Assembly: GCA_004173415.1 (NCBI GenBank)
Contig: SEHC01000152.1
Span: 1 to 7,454, forward strand
Source: Lysobacteraceae bacterium
GTDB taxonomy: Bacteria > Pseudomonadota > Gammaproteobacteria > Xanthomonadales > Xanthomonadaceae
Reading direction: 5' to 3'
DNA length: 7,454 bases
The notes beneath the pieces were generated by a model. That model made no database searches. It had not been told where the DNA came from and worked only from the letters and a program-made list of their open reading frames with translations. Made by a program: the position numbers and the translations under genes. Positions 1 through 5,615 of this stretch are shown here, piece after piece (the stretch's first letter is position 1; each line of letters opens with the position of its first letter).

Positions 1-2039
1 ATCGGCGACAGCAGCAGGCCGGTGAACGGATACAGCAGGCCGGCGGCGATCGGCACGCCGAGCGCGTTGTAGGCGAAGGCGAAGCCGAGGTTCTGGCGCA
101 TGTTGCGCACCGTCGCCGTGGAGATGGCCTTGGCCCGGATGATGCCGCGCAGGTCGCCCTTGACCAGGGTGACCTGGGCGCTGGACATGGCCACGTCGGT
201 GCCGGTGCCCATGGCGATTCCGACGTCGGCCGCGGCCAGGGCCGGGGCGTCGTTGATGCCGTCGCCGGCCATGGCCACGTGATGGCCCTGCGATTTCAGT
301 TTCGCCACCAGGTCCAGCTTGTCGGCCGGGCGTACTTCGCCATGCACCTCGTCGATGCCCAGCTGCGCCGCCACCGCGCGCGCGGTGGTCATGCCGTCGC
401 CGGTGGCCATCACGATGCGCAGGCCCGCCTGGTGCAGGCCGGCGATGGCTGCGGCCGTGGTCTGCTTGATCGGGTCGGCCACCGCCAGCAGCCCGGCTGC
501 GACCCCATCCACGGCCAGCCACATCACGCTGGCGCCTTCGCCGCGCAGGCGCTCGCCTGCCTCCAGCAAGGGCCCCACGCCGGCGCCGGCCTCGGTCATC
601 AGCACGGTGTTGCCCAGGGCCAGCGCATGGCCGTCGACCCGGCCGCGCACGCCGATGCCGCTGGCCGATTCGAAATCCAGCGCCGGCGACAGGGTCATCG
701 AACGGCGACGCGCCTCGGCCACGATCGCTTCGGCCAGCGGATGCTCGCTGCCGGCGTCCAGGCTGGCCGCCAGGCGCAGGACTTCCTCATCGGACCAGGG
801 CGCCAGCGCGACCACCTCGCGGAACGCCGGTCGGCCTTCGGTCAGGGTGCCGGTCTTGTCCACGATCAGGGTGTCGATCCTGCCCAGGGTCTCGATCGCC
901 TCGGCGTCGCGGAACAGCACCCCGGCCTGGGCCGCGCGGCCGGTGGCGACCATCACCGACATCGGCGTGGCCAGCCCCAGCGCGCAGGGGCAGGCGATGA
1001 TCAGCACCGACACGGCGTTCAATACCGCGTGGGTCCAGGAGGGCTCCGGGCCGAACAGGCCCCAGCCGAGCAGGGTCAGCAGGGCGACGGCCAGCACCGC
1101 CAGCACGAACCAGAAGGCGACCCGGTCGGCCATGCGCTGCATCGGCGCGCGCGAGCGCTGCGCCTGGGCGACCAGCTGCACGATCTGCGACAGCATGCTC
1201 TCGCTGCCCACCTTCACGGCGCGGATCACCAGGCTGCCGGAGGTGTTCTGGGTCGCGCCGATGACCGCATCGCCGGGTGACTTGCCGACCGGGATCGGCT
1301 CGCCGGTCAGCATCGATTCGTCCAGGTGCGACTGGCCCTCCAGGACGATTCCGTCCACCGGCACCTTCTCGCCGGGCCGCACGCGCAGGCGATCGCCGAC
1401 GTGGACATGGCCCAGTTCGATGTCCTCTTCGCCGCCATCGTCGCGCAGGCGGCGCGCGGTCTTCGGCGCCAGGCGCAACAGGCCCTTGATCGCCGCCGAG
1501 GTCTGCGAGCGCGCCTTGAGTTCCATCAGCTGGCCGAGCAGGGTCAGCGAGACGATCACTGCGGCGGCCTCGAAATACACCCCGACCTGGCCGTGCTCGC
1601 GGAACGACGGCGGGAACAGTTGCGGGGCCAGCGCGGCGACCACGCTGTAGGCATAGGCGGCGAGTACGCCGGTACCGATCAGGGTCCACATGTTGGGGCT
1701 GCGGTTGCGGATCGACTGCACCCAGCGCACCAGGAACGGCCAGCCGGCCCACAGCACCACCGGCGTGGACAGGATCAACTCCAGCCAGATCCGCAGCCCC
1801 GGCGACAGCACGTGCAGGAACATGCCGGCCATCGCCAGCCCCATCGTCGCCACGCTCAGCGGCAGGGTCCACCAGAAGCGGCGTCGGAAGTCGGTGAGTT
1901 CCTCGTTCCCGCCTTCGTCCAGCGACGGCATCAGCGGCTCCAGGGCCATGCCGCAGATCGGGCAGGCGCCAGGCGCGTCGCGCAGAACCTGCGGATGCAT
2001 CGGACAGGTGTACTGGGTGCCGGTGGGCGCGGCGGGCAT
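1..2039 (-). CDS. Copper-translocating P1B-type ATPase (CPC class), 3' end beyond window
   Basis: Inner-membrane pump that uses ATP to export Cu(I) from cytoplasm to periplasm. 679 codons are visible and the frame is open at base 1. From the ATG at 2039: a heavy-metal-binding domain at residues 10-33 (CPMHP, then CPICGM); four membrane helices at about 57-78, 85-107, 117-137 and 154-172; actuator-domain TGE at 245-247; metal-site C350-P-C352 in helix 6; phosphorylation site D394-KTGT; nucleotide-binding H433-P; hinge G592-DGxND. Helix 7 carries Y657-N658-x4-P663, the copper-type signature; the helix 8 MxxSS would lie outside the window. CPC plus YN fits Cu(I)/Ag(I) specificity. There is no HMA domain. 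Start choice: 2039 is the first ATG/GTG/TTG in frame after the merR stop, and its ribosome-binding site is poor (GAGG only 2 nt away). The upstream frame codes for half a YHS domain (separate entry), so the native N-terminus may be lost. Probably co-transcribed with merR. Confidence 0.93.
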   Translation of the reverse strand, partial: MPAAPTGTQYTCPMHPQVLRDAPGACPICGMALEPLMPSLDEGGNEELTDFRRRFWWTLPLSVATMGLAMAGMFLHVLSPGLRIWLELILSTPVVLWAGWPFLVRWVQSIRNRSPNMWTLIGTGVLAAYAYSVVAALAPQLFPPSFREHGQVGVYFEAAAVIVSLTLLGQLMELKARSQTSAAIKGLLRLAPKTARRLRDDGGEEDIELGHVHVGDRLRVRPGEKVPVDGIVLEGQSHLDESMLTGEPIPVGKSPGDAVIGATQNTSGSLVIRAVKVGSESMLSQIVQLVAQAQRSRAPMQRMADRVAFWFVLAVLAVALLTLLGWGLFGPEPSWTHAVLNAVSVLIIACPCALGLATPMSVMVATGRAAQAGVLFRDAEAIETLGRIDTLIVDKTGTLTEGRPAFREVVALAPWSDEEVLRLAASLDAGSEHPLAEAIVAEARRRSMTLSPALDFESASGIGVRGRVDGHALALGNTVLMTEAGAGVGPLLEAGERLRGEGASVMWLAVDGVAAGLLAVADPIKQTTAAAIAGLHQAGLRIVMATGDGMTTARAVAAQLGIDEVHGEVRPADKLDLVAKLKSQGHHVAMAGDGINDAPALAAADVGIAMGTGTDVAMSSAQVTLVKGDLRGIIRAKAISTATVRNMRQNLGFAFAYNALGVPIAAGLLYPFTGLLLSP

Positions 2040-2184
2040 TGCCTCGGCCGGGCCCGCGCGGTGCAGGTACTTGTGCGGGTCGGCGACGAAGCGGGCCCGG
2101 CAGCCGGCCGAGCAGAAGTGGTGGTCGCGATCCTCGAAGCGCGCCCTCGTGTCCCGGATGCCCGGGTTGCCGGGGACTGGTCAC
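2040..2184 (-). pseudogene. Broken YHS-domain N-terminus of the copper ATPase
   Basis: Between the merR stop and the ATPase ATG, the ATPase frame stays open and reads like the second half of a YHS domain (HHFCSAGCRARF, then ADPHKYL). It contains no ATG, GTG or TTG, and the usual DPVCGM half is absent. In a different frame, a GTG at 2184-2182 overlaps the merR TGA by 4 bp and begins VTSPRQPGHPG, a typical low-complexity leader for such ATPases. The simplest reading is that the gene once began at this overlapping GTG. A deletion of 3n+2 bases, or a 1-base insertion, then removed or disrupted the PVCGM section and shifted the frame near 2145-2160. What is seen: YHS half present, start codon absent, frames mismatched. 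What is inferred: the ancestral structure. A sequencing error could mimic the frame change but would not by itself explain the missing CxxM half. Confidence 0.55.
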
Positions 2185-2579
2185 GTCGGCTCCTTGCCCA
2201 GCGCGGCGATGATCGGGCATTCGGCCAGCGCGCCGTGGCCGGGGCAGGCGTCGACCAGGTGCAGCAGGGCGTCGTGCACGCGCGCCAGTTCGGCCTGGCG
2301 GGCTTCGACCTCGGCCAGCTTGCTCCGGGCGGCGAGTTTCATCGCCGCCATGTCGCCGTGCCGGCCTTCGCTGATCGCCATCAGTTCGCTGATCTCTTCC
2401 AGGCTGAAACCCAATGCCTTGGCCCGGCGGATGAAGTTCAGCCGGACCACGTCTTCCTCCGCGTATCGGCGGTAGCCGCTGGGGCTGCGCTGCGGAGTCG
2501 GCAGCAGTTGCTGGCGTTCGTAGTAGCGGATGGTGTCGATGGGGGCGCCGGTAAGGCGCGCGAGCTGTCCGATGTTCAT
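2181..2579 (-). CDS. MerR-family heavy-metal-responsive regulator (CueR-like)
   Basis: Cytoplasmic metal sensor of 132 aa that would activate transcription by distorting promoters with long spacers. An N-terminal winged helix-turn-helix (residues 1-40, with IRYYE at 17-21 and SGYRRY at 34-39) is followed by the second DNA-binding segment (RRAKALGFSLEEI, 51-63), a long dimerisation helix (about 76-108) and a metal loop C112-PGHGALAE-C121-PII. The only two cysteines are C112 and C121. Residue 77 is Met, where CueR has Ser and Cd/Pb/Zn sensors have Cys. That favours monovalent copper or silver sensing, as does the ATPase next door. The loop has 8 residues between the cysteines, one more than E. 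coli CueR (C112/C120), so I do not assign the cueR name. The ATG at 2579 is chosen because MNIGQLA is the normal family N-terminus; an earlier in-frame TTG (2627) lies inside the promoter. The TGA at 2183-2181 is followed by the damaged ATPase N-terminus. Confidence 0.9.
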   Translation of the reverse strand: MNIGQLARLTGAPIDTIRYYERQQLLPTPQRSPSGYRRYAEEDVVRLNFIRRAKALGFSLEEISELMAISEGRHGDMAAMKLAARSKLAEVEARQAELARVHDALLHLVDACPGHGALAECPIIAALGKEPT

Positions 2580-2606
2580 GCCGGATCTCGGGAAAGGAGC
2601 CTGCGG

Positions 2607-2640
2607 CCATTCTCCACCCTGGAGCATGGTCGAGAGTCAA
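2607..2640 (-). promoter_or_regulatory. Candidate MerR-type promoter/operator for merR and ATPase
   Basis: On the minus strand a consensus-like -35 box TTGACT (2640-2635) is separated by 20 bases from a -10 candidate GAGAAT (2614-2609). That is longer than the usual 17 and typical of MerR-activated promoters. An imperfect dyad lies between them: left arm ACTCTCGACC, central AT, right arm GCTCCAGGGT (2637-2616), with 7 of 10 positions matching when one arm is reverse-complemented. Its centre lies 8 bases after the -35 box, as in the E. coli copA promoter. The predicted transcript starts roughly 20-25 bases before the merR ATG, implying autoregulation and co-expression of the ATPase. Box and dyad are seen directly; binding is inferred. 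Confidence 0.7.
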
Positions 2641-2735
2641 GGCTTGGCTTCCGGTGGCGCGCCGCGGCGTCGCGCGGCGGCTGGAAGGCGTACCCAAGCG
2701 GGCGACGGCAGTTCCAGGGCCGGGCGCGGCCGCCG

Positions 2736-2751
2736 CCCAGGTTCGCCCGGG
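2736..2751 (-). terminator. Weak hairpin downstream of copB, possible terminator
   Basis: On the minus strand, 45 bases after the copB stop, CCCGGG and CCTGGG flank a CGAA tetraloop, giving a 6-bp stem with one G-U pair. No T-run follows, so this is not a classical intrinsic terminator; Rho-dependent ending is equally possible. The rest of the 216-base gap (2580-2795) is GC-rich and holds no gene I can support, only a short palindrome GCTTCGCGAAGC (2779-2790) and the merR promoter. Confidence 0.2.
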
Positions 2752-2795
2752 GGTGGCCAGGGATGTCGCTGCGGGCCGGGCTTCGCGAAGCTGGC

Positions 2796-3722
2796 TCAGA
2801 ACCAGAAGCGCAGGCCGGCCACCCAGCCATGCTCGCTGGCGGGTTCGCCGGCTGCTTCGGCCAGGTCGGCTGTGGCGCCGAATTTCCGCGACCAGGCGTA
2901 ACCCAGGTAAGGCGCGAACCGGGGACTGAACTCGTGGCGCAGGCGCAGGCCGAATCCGGCTTCGCTCAGGCCCCGGCCGATGCCGTTCTCCGCATCGTCC
3001 TTGCCGTACAGGTTGGCCTCCAGTTGCGGCTGCAGGATCCAGCGGTTGGTCAGCAGCACTTCGTATTCGGCTTCCACGCGCGCGGCCACGCGGCCGGACG
3101 CGCCGAGGTACCCGGTGGCTTCGATCTCGAACTTGTACGGCGCCAGGCCGACCACGCCCAGCGCCAGCCATTGCCGCGAAGGGTCCTCGCCGAAGTCGCT
3201 GCGCAGGCCGACCACGCGGTCCCACCAGGGGCCGGTGGCATGGCTCCAGAGCAACTCGCCGTTGCCGTGGCCGCGCCCGTGGCGCGGCTTCTCCACTTCG
3301 CCGCGCAACAGCAGCCTGTCGTAGCTGCCGCCGAGGCTGGCGCGCAGGGCCAGGCCGATCGCGTCGTCCTGGCCGGCTTCCAGCTGGTCCACGCGCAGGC
3401 TCGCCACCAGCGGGTCTTCCTGCATGTGTGCGCTCATGTCCATGCCGCCCAAGTCGGGGAAGGCAGCGGCGCGTTCTTGCGGGGTGGGCTCGGGGAAGGG
3501 AGAGGTGTTTGCGGTGCCCGCTGGCGGCTTCGCATGCTGCGAGTGATCGTGCTCCTGCTGTTCCTGCTGTCCCTGTTGTTCCTGCTGGAGCTGGGGCTGG
3601 TGCTGGTGCTGGTGCTGGTGTTCCTGCGCAGGCGCAGGCGAAGGTGCATGCCCGGCGTGCTGGGCGTGGGCGGGGAGGGCAAGTGCAAGCGCGAGCAGCA
3701 GGGCGATCGGCGACGGCTTCAT
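2796..3722 (-). CDS. copB: Copper-resistance outer-membrane protein CopB
   Basis: 308-aa exported protein that binds copper or moves it across the outer membrane; it works with periplasmic CopA. Residues 1-20 are a Sec signal peptide (MKPSP, a Leu/Ala-rich core, then cleavage after AHA). A low-complexity His/Gln/Glu segment follows (about 21-64) with an HQHQHQHQ run at 35-42 and HDHSQH at 58-63, a plausible copper-binding linker. The family motif GGMDMSAHMQEDPL is at 92-105, followed by VDQLEAG at 111-117. The rest alternates polar and hydrophobic residues as a beta-barrel and ends in RFWF, with the C-terminal Phe usual for barrel assembly. The ATG at 3722-3720 overlaps the copA TGA at 3721-3719 (ATGA), indicating translational coupling; a GAGG lies about 10 bases upstream. 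CopB barrels are usually preceded by a Met-rich or His-rich N-terminal region, and this one is distinctly Gln/His-rich. Confidence 0.93.
   Translation of the reverse strand: MKPSPIALLLALALALPAHAQHAGHAPSPAPAQEHQHQHQHQPQLQQEQQGQQEQQEHDHSQHAKPPAGTANTSPFPEPTPQERAAAFPDLGGMDMSAHMQEDPLVASLRVDQLEAGQDDAIGLALRASLGGSYDRLLLRGEVEKPRHGRGHGNGELLWSHATGPWWDRVVGLRSDFGEDPSRQWLALGVVGLAPYKFEIEATGYLGASGRVAARVEAEYEVLLTNRWILQPQLEANLYGKDDAENGIGRGLSEAGFGLRLRHEFSPRFAPYLGYAWSRKFGATADLAEAAGEPASEHGWVAGLRFWF
3597..3620. repeat. Hexanucleotide tandem repeat in copB (four units)
   Basis: Four perfect copies of CTGGTG on the plus strand encode four His-Gln pairs (residues 35-42 of CopB) on the minus strand. Because the unit is 6 bases, gain or loss of copies would preserve the frame and only change the number of histidines. 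CAG/CTG-rich sequence continues on both sides as the Gln/Glu-rich segment. Confidence 0.85.
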
Positions 3723-5536
3723 TCCACCCGTACCTCGCGGAACATGCCCAGTTCCATGTGCAGCAGCATGTGGCAGTGGTAGGCCCAGCGGCCCAGCGCG
3801 TCGGCGCTGACCCGATAGCTGCGGATGTGCCCGGGCGGCACGTTGACCGTGTGCTTGCGCAGCTGGAACGCGCCTGCCTCGTCCTCCAGGTCGCTCCACA
3901 GGCCGTGCAGGTGGATCGGGTGCTCCATCATGGTGTCGTTGACCAGCACGATGCGCAGACGCTCGCCGTAGTTGAGGCGGATCGGTTCGGCCTTGGAGAA
4001 CGGGATGCCGTCGAAGCCCCACACGTAGCGCTCCATGTTGCCGGTGAGGTGCAGTTCGAGGTCGCGTCCGGGTTCGCGCGGGTCGGGATCGGCGAAGGTG
4101 CTTTTCAGGTCCGCATAGGCCAGCACCCGGCGGCCGTTGCCACGCAGGCCGATGCCTGGATCGTCCAGGGCGCGCGACGGGGACATGGTCTGCATGTCCA
4201 CGGCCGGGTTGCCGGTTTCGCTGGCCGGATGGGAAACCATGCCGCCGGCGGAGCGCCCGCTCCCGGAGTGGTCCATCTTCGAATGGTCCATGCCTTGCAT
4301 GTTGGCGCCGCAACCGCCCTCCATGCCTTTCATCGCCGCGCCGCAGGAACCTTCCATCGCCTTCATGTCGTGGCCGCCATGGCCCATGTCGGCAATGGTC
4401 AGCAAGGGGCGCGGGTCCAGCGCCGGCACCGGCGCCGACAGGCCGGGCCGCGGCGACAGCGTCGCCCGTGCGTAGCCGCTGCGGTCCATGGACTGGCAGA
4501 AGATCGTGTACGCCTGGTCTTCGCCGGGGGTGACCAGGACGTCGTAGGTCTCGGCCACGCCGATGCGGAACTCATCCACCGAGACCGGGTGCACCGGCTG
4601 TCCGTCGGCGGCGACCACGGTCATCCTGAGGCCGGGGATGCGCACGTCGAAGAAGGTCATGGCGGCTGCATTGATGAAGCGCAGGCGCACGGTCTCGCCG
4701 CGCTTGAACAGAGCGGTCCAGTTTCCGTCGGGGGTCGTCCCGTTGACCAGGTAGGTGTAGGTGAGGGCGTTGACGTCGGCCAGGTCGGTGGGACTCATGC
4801 GCATCGCGCCCCAGGCCCGGCGGTCGGCGAGGGTGCGCTTCCAGCCGTCCCGTCGCGCGTCGCCCACGAGGTCGCCAAGGGTCTGCTTGTAGCGGTTGTA
4901 GTAGTCGGCCTGGATCTTGAGCTTGCGCACGATCGCGTGCGGATCCTCGTCGCTCCAGTCCGACAGCAGCACCACATGGTCGCGGTCGGCGGCGACCGGG
5001 TCCGGTTCGCGCGGCTCGACCACGATCGCGCCGTACACGCCCATCGCTTCCTGCAGGCTGGAATGGGCGTGGTACCAGTAGGTGCCGGCCTGTTTCAGCT
5101 GGAAGCGGTAAGTGAAGGTTTCGCCGGGGGCGATGCCGTGGAAACTGAAGCCGGGCACGCCGTCCATGTTCGAAGGCAGGAGGATGCCGTGCCAGTGGAT
5201 CGAGGTGTCGATGCCCAGGCGGTTGGCCACGCGCAGGGTGACGGCGTCGCCTTCGCGCCAGCGCAGCACCGGGCCAGGCAGGCTGCCATTGATGGCCACC
5301 GCGGTGGCGGCCTTGCCGGTCAGGTTGACCGGCAGGGCGGCGATCGACAGGTCGAACTCGGTGCCACGCAGCTCCGCAGGAGGCGGCGCGGCACGGGCAC
5401 CAGGCGATGTGGCGCTGGCGCCCAGTGGCAGGTGCGCGCCGGCGACCACCAGCCCCAGACCGGTGACGAACTGGCGGCGCGTGGGCTCGCGTGGCAGGCC
5501 GCGCAAGGCGTCTGGCGATGGAACGTGTCGGCTCAA
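3719..5536 (-). CDS. copA: Periplasmic multicopper oxidase CopA (copper resistance)
   Basis: Tat-exported, three-cupredoxin laccase-like oxidase that converts Cu(I) to less toxic Cu(II) and binds copper in the periplasm. With a TTG start at 5536 it is 605 aa, normal for the family. Twin-arginine motif TRRQFVTG at 19-26, hydrophobic core, cleavage near ASA-42. Copper ligands: HWHG at 114-117, HAHSS at 156-160, HPIHLHG at 539-545, and HCH-x3-H-x4-M at 587-598 (type 1 Cys588). A Met/His/Cys-rich insert spans about 384-421. Start choice: an open TTG at 5596 is rejected because it is the -35 box of the candidate promoter; TTG at 5536 or 5506 both leave the Tat signal intact, and neither has a clear ribosome-binding site. 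The stop overlaps the copB ATG by 4 bp. Not to be confused with the P-type ATPases also called CopA. Confidence 0.94.
   Translation of the reverse strand: MSRHVPSPDALRGLPREPTRRQFVTGLGLVVAGAHLPLGASATSPGARAAPPPAELRGTEFDLSIAALPVNLTGKAATAVAINGSLPGPVLRWREGDAVTLRVANRLGIDTSIHWHGILLPSNMDGVPGFSFHGIAPGETFTYRFQLKQAGTYWYHAHSSLQEAMGVYGAIVVEPREPDPVAADRDHVVLLSDWSDEDPHAIVRKLKIQADYYNRYKQTLGDLVGDARRDGWKRTLADRRAWGAMRMSPTDLADVNALTYTYLVNGTTPDGNWTALFKRGETVRLRFINAAAMTFFDVRIPGLRMTVVAADGQPVHPVSVDEFRIGVAETYDVLVTPGEDQAYTIFCQSMDRSGYARATLSPRPGLSAPVPALDPRPLLTIADMGHGGHDMKAMEGSCGAAMKGMEGGCGANMQGMDHSKMDHSGSGRSAGGMVSHPASETGNPAVDMQTMSPSRALDDPGIGLRGNGRRVLAYADLKSTFADPDPREPGRDLELHLTGNMERYVWGFDGIPFSKAEPIRLNYGERLRIVLVNDTMMEHPIHLHGLWSDLEDEAGAFQLRKHTVNVPPGHIRSYRVSADALGRWAYHCHMLLHMELGMFREVRVE
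4268..4366 (-). repeat. Three degenerate 33-base repeats encoding the CopA Met/Cys-rich insert
   Basis: Three consecutive 11-residue units start at CopA residue 391. The first two follow M-K-x-M-E-G-x-C-G-A-x and the third is MQGMDHSKMDH. Units one and two differ at only three residues; the third keeps the M-x-x-M spacing but replaces the Cys part with His/Lys/Met. Met-rich repeats that bind Cu(I) are known in CopA proteins; the Cys in each of two units is the less usual part. Confidence 0.75.
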
Positions 5537-5564
5537 GCGGGCGCCCGGGAATCGTGGGGCAGCC

Positions 5565-5596
5565 AGTATGCCAAGGCTGGAGCCGACTCCAGTCAA
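5565..5596 (-). promoter_or_regulatory. Candidate MerR-type promoter for copAB
   Basis: On the minus strand TTGACT (5596-5591) and a -10 candidate CATACT (5570-5565) are separated by 20 bases. A perfect inverted repeat CTGGAG-TCGG-CTCCAG (5592-5577) overlaps the -35 box. The right arm GCTCCAG also occurs in the merR promoter, suggesting one regulator for both. However, the dyad centre lies 6 bases after the -35 box, not 8 as at merR, so the fit is imperfect. The site starts 19 bases after the alcohol dehydrogenase stop. The same repeat could form a 6-bp, 4-base-loop hairpin at the end of that upstream transcript, but no T-run follows. Confidence 0.6.
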
Positions 5597-5615
5597 CAGG
5601 CATGCGAATCCCGAC

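Noticed and set aside
279..1650. Two overlapping plus-strand open frames of 333 and 443 codons
   Set aside because: Antisense to the ATPase catalytic domains; no motifs, typical high-GC artefacts.
2181..2627. merR starting at TTG 2627 (148 aa)
   Set aside because: The extra 16 residues do not match the family N-terminus, and this TTG is inside the operator, upstream of the predicted transcript start.
2779..2790. Palindrome GCTTCGCGAAGC just after the copB stop
   Set aside because: As RNA it gives only a 4-bp stem with a 4-base loop and no T-run; too weak for a terminator call.
787..3225. 812-codon minus-strand open frame
   Set aside because: It runs across the ATPase, merR, the intergenic gap and copB in another frame, is Arg/Pro/Gly-rich with no domain, and is a GC shadow. 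Only its GTG at 2184 is of interest as the likely ancestral ATPase start.
1326..3782. Long plus-strand open frame (818 codons)
   Set aside because: Antisense to four well-supported genes; composition Ala/Arg/Gln/His-rich without recognisable motifs.
4572..5603. Minus-strand frame of 343 codons beginning at an ATG
   Set aside because: Overlaps copA out of frame, Arg/Pro-rich, and its ATG lies in the copA promoter region.
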